The notes: generated by a model from the letters alone, not told the origin. Shown: positions 7,710 to 18,766, numbered from the stretch's first letter. The stretch is 64,000 nucleotides of DNA from Myxosarcina sp. GI1 (GCF_000756305.1 NZ_JRFE01000006.1:62001-126000); one strand, 5' to 3'. Translations and numbers: made by a program.

Positions 7710-10700
7710 ATGAGTAATTTGTACGATGTACAAGCAGAACGAACATCAGTGAAGTTAATGCAAAACTTTATTGAATATCCTCGATATGAATGTCTTCACC
7801 AGTTATTTAAAAAGCAGGTAACAAAAACACCAGACAAAATCGCTGTTGTATTACCAGGTACCAAACAAATAAAAAATAAGTACATAAGTTATGAGGAACT
7901 CGAACGCCGCGCTAATATTTTAGCTAGTCTTTTACAAGAACAAAACGTAAGGCGCGGAACTTTTACTGCTGTAATGATGGAGCGTTCGATTGAGTCGATT
8001 GTTGCTATTTTGGGTATTCTCAAAGCAGGAGGAGTTTACGTTCCAATAGACCCTACTTATCCTCAAGAACGTTTGAAGTGGATGTTAGAGGATAGTCAAT
8101 CTCCCATTATCTTAACTCAGTCAAAGCTTATTGACAAGCTTTCATTCGCTAGAGCAAAAATTATTTGTTTAGAACGAGATTGGGGCAAAGATTTGAAATT
8201 AAATTCATTAATTCAACCCTTTGAAATAGAGTCTACCGCTCCCGCGTACATTAACTACACTTCTGGTTCGACGGGAAAACCTAAAGGGGTTGTAGTTCCT
8301 CATCGTGGTGTAGTGAGACTGGTTTTTGGAACCAATTTTACGCCGCTAGATGGAAATCAAATTTTGTTACAGCTCGCACCAATTTCTTTCGATGCTGCTA
8401 CTTTAGAAATTTGGGGAGCATTGCTACACGGAGGCTGTTGCGTATTATATCCAGACAATAGCTTACCAGAACCCCAAACTTTGCGTAGAGTAATTGAAGA
8501 AAATGGCGTAACTACCGTTTGGTTGACGGCTGCTTTATTTAATACTCTCATTACCGAAGCACCAGAGTGTTTGCAAAATGTCAAAGAAATTCTTACGGGT
8601 GGAGAAGCCTTATCCGTACCTCATATAAAAAGAGCACAACAACTATTACCCAATACCCAATTAATTAATGGTTACGGTCCAACAGAAAACACGACCTTCA
8701 CCTGTTGCTATCGCATTTCCAATCCTCTAGCTGATAGCTTAACTTCAATTCCTATTGGCAAGGCGATCGCCAATACTGAGGTTTACATTTTAGATGAACA
8801 TTTACAACCCTTGCCTTTCGGGGAAGCAGGAGAATTATACATTGGGGGTGATGGATTAGCACTAGGCTATCTCAATCGCCCCGAACTAACAGCAGAAAGA
8901 TTTATTTCTCATCCTTTTAGCGAAGAGCCCGAAGCTAAAGTTTACAAAACAGGCGATAAAGTACGCTATCTAAAAGATGGCAATATTGAATTTGTAGGTC
9001 GTTTGGATAATCAAGTCAAGCTGAGAGGTTATCGCATCGAACTGGGTGAAATTGAAACGACTTTAATTCAAAACGATGTGGTTAGAGAAGCTATAGTTAT
9101 TTGTCGAGAAGATAATCCAGGCAACAAGTATTTAGCTGCTTACATCACGATAGCAGGCAAGTCAGTACCAAATATCGACAAACTAAAAGAGTATTTATAC
9201 GCCAAACTACCAGAATATATGGTTCCTACAGCCATTATGGTAATTGAAAAAATTCCTTTGACGGCTAATGGCAAGGTAGATCGTAAAGCTTTACCAATAC
9301 CCCAACAGAAATCTAAACAAATAGTTGCTGCGACAACAGACACCGAACAAAAACTGGCTCAAATTTGGCGTGAAGTTTTGGAATTGCAACAAGTAAATAT
9401 TGAAGACAATTTCTTTGATTTGGGTGGTACTTCTTTACTGGGATTACAATTAATTGCTCGAATTCAAAAAAGCTTTGGAGTAGAATTACGAGCAGTTAAA
9501 CTCTATCAATATCCCAGTATTCAAAAACTAGCTGCTTATTTAATACAGAGATCGCCACAAAAGAAAATTCAGCTACAGCAAAACCTTGCTAATTCGACTA
9601 AAACTTCCGAAGGTATTGCCATTATAGGGATGGTGGGTAGATTCCCTGGTGCAAATAATGTCGATGAATTTTGGAATAATCTCTGTCAGGGTAGAGAAAC
9701 TAATACCTTTTTTAGCCAAGACCAAATCGATTCTAGTGTAGATAGAGAATTATTAACAGACCCTAATTACGTTCGCGCTAGAGGAATAATTGAAGGTGCA
9801 GAATTATTCGATGCCAGCTTTTTTAATATTTCGCCGAGAGAAGCTGAAGTAATGGATCCTCAGGCAAGGGTGTTTTTAGAACTTGCTTATGAAGCCTTGG
9901 AAAGTGCGGGGTATAGCACAGAATCTTTTGCTGGCAAAATTGGATTGTATGCAGGATCGGGTCAAAATACTTATTTTGAAAATCATCTTTGTGGCAGAAG
10001 AGAAATAATCGACCGCCTGGGTGCTTTTCAAACCATGTTAGCTAACGAAAAAGACTTTGTTACCACTCGTATTTCATATAAGCTCAATTTAACTGGACCT
10101 AGCATTAGTATCAATACTGCTTGTTCGACTTCTTTAGTGGCAATTATTCAAGCTTTTCAGGGGTTAAAAAGTCATCAGTGTGACATGGCACTAGCAGGAG
10201 GTATTTCTATCACGACTCCCCAAAATCGGGGCTATTTGTATCAAGAAGGAGGTATGCTTTCTCCCGACGGACACTGTCGCCCCTTTGATGCCAATGGTGA
10301 TGGCACTTTATTTAATAACGGAGCGGGAATCGTCGTTTTAAAAAGAGTCGAAGATGCTTTAAATGATGACGATCGCATTTATGCTGTAATTCGTGGAGCT
10401 GGCATGAATAACGATGGCTCGGATAAAGTTAGTTTTACTGCACCGAGTGTTAATGGTCAAATGAATGCCATTTTAGAAGCTCAGCTCAGTGCGGGAATCG
10501 ATCCTACAACCATTGATTATGTTGAAACTCATGGTACGGCAACTCATTTAGGCGATCCTATCGAAATAGAAGCTTTAACTCAAGCTTTCCGTATTCAAAC
10601 TGATGCCAAACAATTCTGTGCGATAGGTTCGGTAAAAAGTAATGTCGGACATTTAGTAGCAGCAGCAGGAGTTACGGGTGTAATTAAAACTGTTTTGGCT

Positions 10701-13700
10701 CTTTACAATCGAAAAATTCCACCCAGTCTAAACTTTGAATCTCCCAATCCAGAAATTGACTTAGAGAATAGTCCTTTTTACGTCAATACCAAATTAATAG
10801 ATTGGAAAAAATCTGATAATCCGCGTCGGGCTGGCGTTAGTTCGTTTGGAGTGGGTGGGACGAATGCTCACATCATTATAGAAGAAGCACCCTTTAATCA
10901 TTTATCAGTTATTAGTAATCAGTTACCAATAAGAAAGTATCAAGTTTTAGTACTTTCGGGAAAAACTGAAACTGCACTTCAGCAGAAAACCGAACACTTA
11001 AAAAATCATCTAAAACAACACCCAGATATCAATTTAGCGGACGTGGCTTATACGCTGCAACGAGGAAGACAGGTTTTTAATTATCGACGATTTATTGTCT
11101 GTCAGCAATCTGAAGCGATCGCAGCTCTTGAAACTTTATCGCCAACTCAAAGTGCTACTCGTCAGACAGACAGACGTAAACCCGAAATAGTTTTTATGTT
11201 TCCAGGACAGGGTTCGCAGTATGTAAGTATGGGTGCCAATCTGTATCGAGATGAACCCGTATTTCGTAGCGTAGTCGATCGCTGTGCTGAGATTTTGCAA
11301 TCTTATTTAGATAGAGATTTACGCGAAGTTCTGTATCCTAAAAAACAAACTGAAGAATCGGCAGCTTTACTCAAACAAACAGTTTATACTCAACCTGCCC
11401 TGTTTACCATTGAATATGCTCTGGCGCAACTATGGATCGCCTGGGGGATCGAACCAGTAGCAACCATCGGACATAGTATTGGTGAATTTGTTTCGGCAAC
11501 TCTAGCAGGAGTATTTTCTTTAGAGGATGCACTGAAGCTAGTAGCAATTAGAGGCAAAATGATGTGGAATTTGCCTTCTGGGGCGATGCTATCGGTGAGG
11601 ATGTCGGCGGCAGAAGTAGAACCTTTATTAACTGAAGATTTAGCGATCGCGGCGATAAACGGACCAGCTTTGTGTGTGGTTTCTGGTTCTCACGAAGCTG
11701 CTACCCAACTACAGCAACAACTAACAGCTAAAGAAATTGTTTGTAAACCCCTGCATACTTCTCATGCTTTTCATTCTCCAATGATGGAGGCGATCGTAGA
11801 ACCTTTTGCCGAAACCGTAGGTACAGTTGAACTATCGCCGCCGCAAATTCCATTTATTTCTACAGTTACAGCAGATTGGATTACAGAAGAACGAGCCACA
11901 GATCCTTCGTACTGGGCACAGCATCTCAGGGCAACGGTTCGATTTGCCGAAGGCGTAAAAACTTTATGGCAACAACCAGAACGAGTATTGTTAGAAGTGG
12001 GGCCACGTACTACAGCTGCAACTTTAGCCCGTCAACAAGCTAAAGATTTAAAGCAACAGATTGCTATTTCTTCTCTAGGTAGTCAAACCGAAGACGATTC
12101 AGAATGGTTCGCTATTATGCAGGCAATTGGACAGTTGTGGTTATCGGGAGTAGCAATTGACTGGCAGAGTTTCTATGCCAATAAAAAATGCAGTCGTCTT
12201 CCGTTGCCAACTTATCCTTTCGAACGGCAACGTTATTGGATCGACCCGCTTCCAGCTAATAGAGAATGCAAAAGTAACTCCCACAAGTCTACAGAAAACA
12301 CTGTTAAAGAAAATCTTATTAACACACAAATAAAAGAAACTATTTATATGTCTGACCGCAAACAACGTCTGATTCCAATTTTAAAAGAAGTTTTAGAAGC
12401 AACATCTGGTTTAGAACTTGCTGCTGTGGACAACGATCTTACCTTTTTAGAGATAGGTTTAGATTCTCTGTCTCTAACTCAAGTCGCGATCGCACTTAAG
12501 AAAAAATTTAAAGTCAAAATTGCCTTTCGTAATCTATTAGAAGATTATCCCAATCTAGACACTCTAGCAGAATTTTTAGACAAAACCCTGCCAGCAGATG
12601 CATTACCAGCACCAGCAGCGGTAGAAGCTATAGCCTCTAAACCTTCACCAGTATCCTTTATGAGCCAATCACCCGAACCGAGCAATGGCAGCAATGGTCA
12701 TAGTATTTCCATTCAGTCACAGTCAAAGGTTAGTCCTGTATCAGGCGGACTGGAAGCTTTAGTCGCTCAACAGCTACAAATTATGAATCAGCAGTTAGAA
12801 CTGCTGCGTCAAGGAGGTGCATCGGTAACACCCAACAATACTCCCCTACAAGCTACCGCTGTAAATGTATCGGCTAATGTTCCTTCTTCATTTCAGCCAA
12901 ATTCCGAGTCTACCAAACCACAAAAAATACACGGTCCTGGGGCTAAAATTCAAAAATCACAGGATACAACTTTAAGTTCCGAACAACAAAAAGCATTAGA
13001 GCGTTTTATTTCTCGTTACACCGTTAAAACTCAAGAATCTAAACGTCAAACCCAAGAACACCGCCCCTACTTATCAGATCCTCGGACAGTTTCAGGCTTT
13101 AGCCCCCTTTTAAAAGAAATAGTATATCCTATTGTTACAGACCGCTCTGCTGGTTCTCGTCTTTGGGATGTCGATGGTAACGAATATATCGATCTTACCA
13201 ATGGTTTTGGACTCAATTTTTTTGGTTGGTCACCCGAATTTATCAAACAAGCAGTAATCGCTCAGATGGATAAGGGAATTGAAATTGGTCCTCAAACTCC
13301 CTTAGCAGGTAGAGTTGCCAAAATGGTAAGCGAATTTACTGGTATGGAACGGGTTGCCTTCTGTAATACAGGATCGGAAGCAGTTATGGCAGCCTTACGC
13401 TTGGCTCGAACAGTTACAGGGCGTAATACAGTAGCCATTTTTAATGGCGGTTATCACGGTACCTTTGATGAAGTAATTGTTCGTAGTGGTGCTAATCTCA
13501 AGTCTTTACCTGCTGCACCTGGGATTATGGCTTCGATGTTTGAGAACATTTTAGTGCTAGATTACGGTACTGATGAATCCTTGCAAATCCTGCGCGATCG
13601 CGCCGAAGATCTAGCAGCGATTATGGTCGAACCAGTTCAGAGTCGCAGACCAGGATTGCAGCCAGTAGAATTCTTGCGAGATATCAGAGCATTAACTGAA

Positions 13701-14462
13701 AAATCGGAAACGGCGTTTATTTTTGACGAAGTAGTCACGGGATTCCGCGTTCATCCAGGCGGAGCGCAGGCTTACTTTAATATTCGCGCAGATTTAGCGA
13801 CCTATGGCAAAGTAGTTGGCGGTGGCATACCGATTGGCATTGTGGCAGGTAAAGCTGAATACATGGATGCTTTGGATGGAGGTTACTGGCAATTTGGCGA
13901 CAATTCTATTCCCGAAGTAGGTGTTACTTTCTTTGCAGGTACTTTTGTCCGCCACCCGATGGCACTGGCAGCAGCAGAAGCGGTTTTACTGAAACTTAAA
14001 GAAGGCGGAGTAGATCTACAACAATCTCTCAGTGTCAAAGTCGAAAAGTTTGTCAAAAACTTAAGGCAACATTTCGAGCGTGTAGGCGCACCAATTAATA
14101 TCGACTATTTTAGTTCTTTCTTCTATGTTACCTATCCCCATGAAGTAGCTTACGGCAGTTTACTGTTTTATTTACTGCGGGAAAAAGGAATTCACATTTG
14201 GGAATATCGTCCTTGTTTCTTTACTCTGGCACATACCGATGAAGATATTGAGTTTGTAACCAGAGCATTTAAAGATAGCATTGCCGAACTACAAGGAATG
14301 GGTTTGTTGCCTGGAAAAGCCAATCAAACCAATGGCAAGCTCGACAGAAATAGTCCTCCTCAACCTGGTGCGAGATTGGGTAAAGATCCTCAAGGTAATC
14401 CCGCTTGGTTTATTCCCGATCCAGAAAGACCTGGAAAATACTTACAAGTATGCAATGTTTAA
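7710..14462 (+). CDS. Hybrid NRPS-PKS: A-PCP-KS-AT-ACP-aminotransferase
   Basis: This 2250-residue megasynthase starts directly with an adenylation domain (about 25-530; YTSGSTGKPKG near 180, NGKVDRKALP near 519), so it is a loading module. By-eye alignment to GrsA PheA gives the pocket code DALWLGGTF plus K, near the Val-type codes; treat the substrate as aliphatic at best. PCP follows (GGTSL, S574). KS spans about 635-1065 with C805, H941 and H981. AT has GHSIG S1256 and HAFH 1352-1355, indicating malonyl-CoA. ACP carries GLDSL S1586. The PLP aminotransferase of the GSA-AT type (about 1787-2200, K2034) resembles those in McyE and iturin synthases. No KR, DH or C domain is present. The tail GNPAWFIPDPERPGKYLQV usually leads into a C domain; here the protein stops. 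Confidence 0.95.
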   Translation: MSNLYDVQAERTSVKLMQNFIEYPRYECLHQLFKKQVTKTPDKIAVVLPGTKQIKNKYISYEELERRANILASLLQEQNVRRGTFTAVMMERSIESIVAILGILKAGGVYVPIDPTYPQERLKWMLEDSQSPIILTQSKLIDKLSFARAKIICLERDWGKDLKLNSLIQPFEIESTAPAYINYTSGSTGKPKGVVVPHRGVVRLVFGTNFTPLDGNQILLQLAPISFDAATLEIWGALLHGGCCVLYPDNSLPEPQTLRRVIEENGVTTVWLTAALFNTLITEAPECLQNVKEILTGGEALSVPHIKRAQQLLPNTQLINGYGPTENTTFTCCYRISNPLADSLTSIPIGKAIANTEVYILDEHLQPLPFGEAGELYIGGDGLALGYLNRPELTAERFISHPFSEEPEAKVYKTGDKVRYLKDGNIEFVGRLDNQVKLRGYRIELGEIETTLIQNDVVREAIVICREDNPGNKYLAAYITIAGKSVPNIDKLKEYLYAKLPEYMVPTAIMVIEKIPLTANGKVDRKALPIPQQKSKQIVAATTDTEQKLAQIWREVLELQQVNIEDNFFDLGGTSLLGLQLIARIQKSFGVELRAVKLYQYPSIQKLAAYLIQRSPQKKIQLQQNLANSTKTSEGIAIIGMVGRFPGANNVDEFWNNLCQGRETNTFFSQDQIDSSVDRELLTDPNYVRARGIIEGAELFDASFFNISPREAEVMDPQARVFLELAYEALESAGYSTESFAGKIGLYAGSGQNTYFENHLCGRREIIDRLGAFQTMLANEKDFVTTRISYKLNLTGPSISINTACSTSLVAIIQAFQGLKSHQCDMALAGGISITTPQNRGYLYQEGGMLSPDGHCRPFDANGDGTLFNNGAGIVVLKRVEDALNDDDRIYAVIRGAGMNNDGSDKVSFTAPSVNGQMNAILEAQLSAGIDPTTIDYVETHGTATHLGDPIEIEALTQAFRIQTDAKQFCAIGSVKSNVGHLVAAAGVTGVIKTVLALYNRKIPPSLNFESPNPEIDLENSPFYVNTKLIDWKKSDNPRRAGVSSFGVGGTNAHIIIEEAPFNHLSVISNQLPIRKYQVLVLSGKTETALQQKTEHLKNHLKQHPDINLADVAYTLQRGRQVFNYRRFIVCQQSEAIAALETLSPTQSATRQTDRRKPEIVFMFPGQGSQYVSMGANLYRDEPVFRSVVDRCAEILQSYLDRDLREVLYPKKQTEESAALLKQTVYTQPALFTIEYALAQLWIAWGIEPVATIGHSIGEFVSATLAGVFSLEDALKLVAIRGKMMWNLPSGAMLSVRMSAAEVEPLLTEDLAIAAINGPALCVVSGSHEAATQLQQQLTAKEIVCKPLHTSHAFHSPMMEAIVEPFAETVGTVELSPPQIPFISTVTADWITEERATDPSYWAQHLRATVRFAEGVKTLWQQPERVLLEVGPRTTAATLARQQAKDLKQQIAISSLGSQTEDDSEWFAIMQAIGQLWLSGVAIDWQSFYANKKCSRLPLPTYPFERQRYWIDPLPANRECKSNSHKSTENTVKENLINTQIKETIYMSDRKQRLIPILKEVLEATSGLELAAVDNDLTFLEIGLDSLSLTQVAIALKKKFKVKIAFRNLLEDYPNLDTLAEFLDKTLPADALPAPAAVEAIASKPSPVSFMSQSPEPSNGSNGHSISIQSQSKVSPVSGGLEALVAQQLQIMNQQLELLRQGGASVTPNNTPLQATAVNVSANVPSSFQPNSESTKPQKIHGPGAKIQKSQDTTLSSEQQKALERFISRYTVKTQESKRQTQEHRPYLSDPRTVSGFSPLLKEIVYPIVTDRSAGSRLWDVDGNEYIDLTNGFGLNFFGWSPEFIKQAVIAQMDKGIEIGPQTPLAGRVAKMVSEFTGMERVAFCNTGSEAVMAALRLARTVTGRNTVAIFNGGYHGTFDEVIVRSGANLKSLPAAPGIMASMFENILVLDYGTDESLQILRDRAEDLAAIMVEPVQSRRPGLQPVEFLRDIRALTEKSETAFIFDEVVTGFRVHPGGAQAYFNIRADLATYGKVVGGGIPIGIVAGKAEYMDALDGGYWQFGDNSIPEVGVTFFAGTFVRHPMALAAAEAVLLKLKEGGVDLQQSLSVKVEKFVKNLRQHFERVGAPINIDYFSSFFYVTYPHEVAYGSLLFYLLREKGIHIWEYRPCFFTLAHTDEDIEFVTRAFKDSIAELQGMGLLPGKANQTNGKLDRNSPPQPGARLGKDPQGNPAWFIPDPERPGKYLQVCNV

Positions 14463-14492
14463 TCAAGATTGAACTGTTGAGAAGAGAGATTT

Positions 14493-15455
14493 ATGGAAAC
14501 TAGCAATTTCTTAAATGAAACAGCATTATCTACTGACGAAACAGAACCAATTGTAGTTGTCTGTGCTGCCGATAATAACTATGCTATGCCTCTTGCTGTA
14601 ACTATACGTTCGGCAATGGAAAACTTTAATAGTAGTCGCCAACTTTTGTGGTTTGTTATGGATGGAGGAATTACCAAACGCAATAAAAATAGAATTTTAA
14701 AATCTTTAAAATCGGAAATGTTTACTTCAGGGCAATTTGAGATTAGATGGCTACCTAAACCAGAAGTTTTTGATAATGACGTTGTTTTGTCAGATCGCCT
14801 GCCGAGTTGTCAATCTCTTCCCAATGCTGCGTTTTACAGATTAGTACTTCCCGAAGTCCTACCAAAACAATTTAGAAAAGCAATTTACATTGATTGTGAT
14901 ATAGCTATTAATGCAAGCTTGAAAAAACTTTGGGAAATAAACATTGAAGATTATTACCTCTTAGCAGCAAAAAATATCAACTCTCATACTATTTCTCATC
15001 CTGAAGCCGGTTTATTGAACTGGAGGGAATTAGGATTTTCTCCAGACGATAAAAAATTTATGTCAGGAGTGTTGGTTTTTAATCTCGAAAAGTGGCGAGC
15101 TAACAATATGTGTACTAAAGCACTAGATTACCTTGAACATAATATGCATTATATTCGGTGGCATGATAGTGATGTTTTGCATGCAATCGTAAAAAATCAG
15201 TGGGGAGCAGTGGATGGAAAATGGAATTTTTATAAAGGTAGACCGCTGACTAAAGAAGAAGTAGATAGTGCATTTATTATTCACTATATATCCCCAGCAA
15301 AACCTTGGATAGCGATTGAGAAAACTAACGAAAACAATCTTTTCTTTCATTATCTTAGGATGACAGATTGGTCTGGATACAAACACACTATTCCTCAAAG
15401 ATTATGGCGCAGGCTCAAGCGAGAAAACAAAAAAATTCGCTCTAAACTTCGATAA
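14493..15455 (+). CDS. GT8-family glycosyltransferase
   Basis: This 320-residue GT-A fold enzyme transfers a sugar from a nucleotide donor with retention, as in LgtC-type GT8 enzymes. The N-terminus PIVVVCAADNNYAMPLAVTI is typical. The metal-binding DxD is YIDCDIAIN near residue 133, and the C-terminal FIIHYISPAKPW block carries the family histidine. It starts 30 bases after the NRPS-PKS stop and ends 38 bases before the next NRPS gene, so it interrupts the assembly line but is surely in the same transcript. Its closest relative in the window by sequence is the GT8 at 26149-27057 (same CAADNNYA start). Confidence 0.92.
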   Translation: METSNFLNETALSTDETEPIVVVCAADNNYAMPLAVTIRSAMENFNSSRQLLWFVMDGGITKRNKNRILKSLKSEMFTSGQFEIRWLPKPEVFDNDVVLSDRLPSCQSLPNAAFYRLVLPEVLPKQFRKAIYIDCDIAINASLKKLWEINIEDYYLLAAKNINSHTISHPEAGLLNWRELGFSPDDKKFMSGVLVFNLEKWRANNMCTKALDYLEHNMHYIRWHDSDVLHAIVKNQWGAVDGKWNFYKGRPLTKEEVDSAFIIHYISPAKPWIAIEKTNENNLFFHYLRMTDWSGYKHTIPQRLWRRLKRENKKIRSKLR

Positions 15456-15493
15456 TTTAATTATTTTAAAAAATAAAAATCTAAATAAAATAT

Positions 15494-18400
15494 ATGACTT
15501 CATACTCATCAAATTTAATAACGACTGCTAACAAAGCAGTAGATTTCGATCCCTTTGCCGAAGGCGAAGTTTTATTAACTGCTTTAGCAACTGAGTCTCA
15601 AAAAGAAATTTGGGCATCGGTACAAATTGGTAGCAAGGCTAATTGTGCCTACAATGAATCTGTCTCGCTGCGGTTAACAGGCGAACTAAATTTAAAAGCT
15701 TTAAAAAAGTCATTTCAACAGCTAGTTGAAAGACACGAGGCGTTGAGAACTACTTTTAGTCCAGATGGCAGTAACCTTTGTATTACAGATTTTTCAGAAA
15801 TAGACACTTCTTTAATAGATTTGTGTCAATTGAGCGAATCAGAACTACAACAGCAGATTGCTAAACTACGTCAACAGTCAGTAGAAGAACCATTTGACTT
15901 AGAACACGGAGCCTTATTTCGCGTTCAAATATTACGGGTAAAACCCCAAGAGCATTTAATTATATTAAGCGCGCATCATATTATTTGTGATGGCTGGTCT
16001 TGGGCGGTATTAATTACCGACTTGGGTAAAATATATTCGGCATTAAAACAAGGCACTATAGCCGAACTAGAAGCTAGCGATCGCTTCAGCGATTATGCTC
16101 TAATGCTAGAGGAAACTGCAGATGACCCAGAAACTATTGCGACAGAAAAATATTGGGTACAACAATTTTCTGGCTCTGCTCCTATTGTAGATTTTCCTAC
16201 AGATCGTCCCCGCCCGCCTCTGCGGACTTTTGATTCTAAGAGAGAAGATTGGCAAATTTCAGAAACTTTAGTTACCGATCTCAAACAACTAGGAGCAAAA
16301 TTTGGGTGCAGCTTCATGACCACGCTGTTATCTGGTTTTGAAGTTTTTCTATATCGTTTGACGGGACAAGTAGATTTGGTTGTGGGTATTTCCGCAGCGG
16401 GACAGGCAGCAACAGGTAATTATAATTTGGTAGGGCATTGTGTAAATTTATTGCCCCTACGTACTCAAATAAATTCTCAAGAATCTTTTAGTGATTATTT
16501 GCAAAAGCGTAAAACAAGAGTTTTAGACGCTTATGACCATCAACAATTTACTTTTGGTAGTTTACTGCAAAAACTAGCTTTACCCCGCGATCCGAGCCGT
16601 ATTCCTCTAGTTCCCATTATTTTTAATATCGACCAAGGATTAGATAGTAATGCCTTAAATTTTGATGGACTGAAAGTAGAATTCTTTTCTAATCCTCGTG
16701 CTTATGAAAACTTTGAAATATTTATTAATGCTACTGAATTACAGGGAAAATTAACTTTAGAGTGTCAATATAATACAAATTTGTTTGATCGCGAAACTAT
16801 TTGTCGTCGTTTGGCAGAATTTGAAACTTTATTAACCAATATTGTAGCCAATGCCGATGAGATAGTTGCCAATATTGGATTATTACCAGAAACAGAAAGG
16901 CAGTTACTAGAACGGTGGAATCAGACTGAAACAAATTATCCACAAAGTTGTATTCATCAATTAGTAGAAGCTCAAGTAGCCAGAACTCCAGAAAAAATTG
17001 CGGTTGTTTTTGAAGATAAACAAATTACCTATAGAGAACTAAACGAAAAAGCGGATTGCTTGGCTGCTTACTTGAGCGGTTTGGGTGTGCAACCAGAAGT
17101 TAAGGTAGGCATTTGCGTGGAGCGCTCGCTAGAGATGGTAATTGGGTTACTAGGCATTCTCAAAGCAGGTGGTGCATATGTTCCTATCGATCCTGCCTAT
17201 CCTGTCGAACGTATCGCTTTTTTACTAGAAGATGCTAGAGTTCCCGTTTTAGTCACCCAGGCTTCTTTGATTTCTGCTCTTCCAGAACATACAGCTACAG
17301 TTGTTTGTATGGATTCCGATTGGGAAACTATCGCTAGTAGCCAAGTATCTGGTTCTGTTGAGGTTAAACCTAATAATTTAGCCTACGTTATTTATACTTC
17401 AGGTTCGACAGGCAAACCCAAAGGGGTATTAATTCCTCACAAAAATGCGGTCAATCTTTTACATGCAATTCAAGAAAAACCAGGACTGGCAGCAGAAGAT
17501 GTTTTGCTTTCGGTCACTACTATTGCCTTTGATATTGCTATATCAGAAATTTTCTTGCCTCTATCTGTAGGAGCTAAATTAGTTATAGTCAGCCAACAAA
17601 TTGCTGCCGATGGCGATCGCTTGCTACAAATTTTAAATGCTTGTCAGGCAACCTTTATGCAGCCTACCCCAATCACTTGGCGATTGTTGTTAGAGGCTGG
17701 ATGGCAGGGAAGTTCAAACTTAAAAATGATTTCCACTGGAGAAGCTTTACCTAGAGAGCTAGCCAATCGATTATTACCGATGGGAAAAGAGCTTTGGAAT
17801 CTTTATGGCCCTACAGAAACAACCATTTGGTCTACTGGTTGTCGGGTAGAATCAGGAGATGAAGCGATCGCTATCGGATATCCAGTTGCCAATACAAAAA
17901 TATATATTTTAGATGCAAACTTACAACAAGTTCCCATTGGCGTTCCTGGAGAACTATATATTGGTGGAGCGGGGGTAGCCAGAGGATATCTCAACCGTCT
18001 CAAACTTACCACAGAAAAGTTTATTGCTAATCCTTTTAGTGCAGATAGTGAAAACAAACTATACAAAACTGGCGACTTAGCTAGATTCTTACCCAATGGA
18101 CAGGTTGAGTGTTTGGGAAGAATTGACTATCAGGTAAAAGTAAGAGGATTTCGGATCGAATTAGGCGAGATCGAATCTGTTATGGCGCAATTCCTTACGC
18201 TTAAAGAAGCAGTGGCAATCGTGCGCGAAGATGTTCCAGAAGAAAAATTGTTGGTAGGCTATTTTGTCGCCGCTACAGATAATCTTGAGGCAGCTAACCA
18301 ATCTATTCCCGAATTACGACTGTTTTTAAAAGCAAGATTGCCTGATTACATGGTGCCAACACAGTTTATGGCGTTAGATGCCATGCCACTAACTCCTAAT

Positions 18401-18766
18401 GGCAAAGTCGATCGCAAAGCTTTACCAAAACCCGATAATTATCGAGCAGATTTAGCAGCTAATTATGTCGCTCCTCGCAACGAACTAGAATTACAAATTG
18501 CCGACATTTGGGCTGAAGTTCTTAAGGTAGAACGAGTTGGAGTTCATGATAATTTTTTTGAATTGGGTGGTTACTCTCTCTTAGCAATTCAAATTGTCTC
18601 TCGCTTGCGACAAAATTTGCAAATTGAAATTCTTTTACCCAATTTATTTGAATTACCTACAGTAGCAGATTTAGCTACGCGAATTTCTACTTTGCGTTGG
18701 GCTGCTTCTAGCCAATTATTTAGCACGGAGGAAGTAGATGATGATTACGAAGAAGGAGAACTGTAG
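15494..18766 (+). CDS. NRPS module C-A-PCP
   Basis: This 1090-residue single module opens with a condensation domain (about 28-450) that has the intact motif HHIICDG (H161-H162), so it should make an amide bond. Adenylation runs from about 470 to 975 with YTSGSTGKPKG near 634, LYGPTETTIW, YKTGDLARF and NGKVDRKALP near 970. The by-eye pocket code is DISMITLIW plus K; Asp235 is present, so an alpha-amino acid is expected, but I cannot assign it. The PCP has LGGYSLLAI with the phosphopantetheine Ser near 1027. No epimerase or methyltransferase domain is present. The C-terminus is acidic (STEEVDDDYEEGEL), like the short acidic motifs that bind TubC-type docking domains; such a domain begins the next NRPS protein. 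Confidence 0.94.
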   Translation: MTSYSSNLITTANKAVDFDPFAEGEVLLTALATESQKEIWASVQIGSKANCAYNESVSLRLTGELNLKALKKSFQQLVERHEALRTTFSPDGSNLCITDFSEIDTSLIDLCQLSESELQQQIAKLRQQSVEEPFDLEHGALFRVQILRVKPQEHLIILSAHHIICDGWSWAVLITDLGKIYSALKQGTIAELEASDRFSDYALMLEETADDPETIATEKYWVQQFSGSAPIVDFPTDRPRPPLRTFDSKREDWQISETLVTDLKQLGAKFGCSFMTTLLSGFEVFLYRLTGQVDLVVGISAAGQAATGNYNLVGHCVNLLPLRTQINSQESFSDYLQKRKTRVLDAYDHQQFTFGSLLQKLALPRDPSRIPLVPIIFNIDQGLDSNALNFDGLKVEFFSNPRAYENFEIFINATELQGKLTLECQYNTNLFDRETICRRLAEFETLLTNIVANADEIVANIGLLPETERQLLERWNQTETNYPQSCIHQLVEAQVARTPEKIAVVFEDKQITYRELNEKADCLAAYLSGLGVQPEVKVGICVERSLEMVIGLLGILKAGGAYVPIDPAYPVERIAFLLEDARVPVLVTQASLISALPEHTATVVCMDSDWETIASSQVSGSVEVKPNNLAYVIYTSGSTGKPKGVLIPHKNAVNLLHAIQEKPGLAAEDVLLSVTTIAFDIAISEIFLPLSVGAKLVIVSQQIAADGDRLLQILNACQATFMQPTPITWRLLLEAGWQGSSNLKMISTGEALPRELANRLLPMGKELWNLYGPTETTIWSTGCRVESGDEAIAIGYPVANTKIYILDANLQQVPIGVPGELYIGGAGVARGYLNRLKLTTEKFIANPFSADSENKLYKTGDLARFLPNGQVECLGRIDYQVKVRGFRIELGEIESVMAQFLTLKEAVAIVREDVPEEKLLVGYFVAATDNLEAANQSIPELRLFLKARLPDYMVPTQFMALDAMPLTPNGKVDRKALPKPDNYRADLAANYVAPRNELELQIADIWAEVLKVERVGVHDNFFELGGYSLLAIQIVSRLRQNLQIEILLPNLFELPTVADLATRISTLRWAASSQLFSTEEVDDDYEEGEL

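Noticed and set aside
7710-7800. Starter condensation or fatty-acyl ligase domain at the NRPS-PKS start
   Set aside because: Only about 30 residues precede the A domain, so there is no room for a C or FAAL domain; a lipopeptide starter is not supported.
15123-15398. 91-codon minus-strand frame
   Set aside because: It is antisense to the conserved C-terminal half of the GT8 gene.
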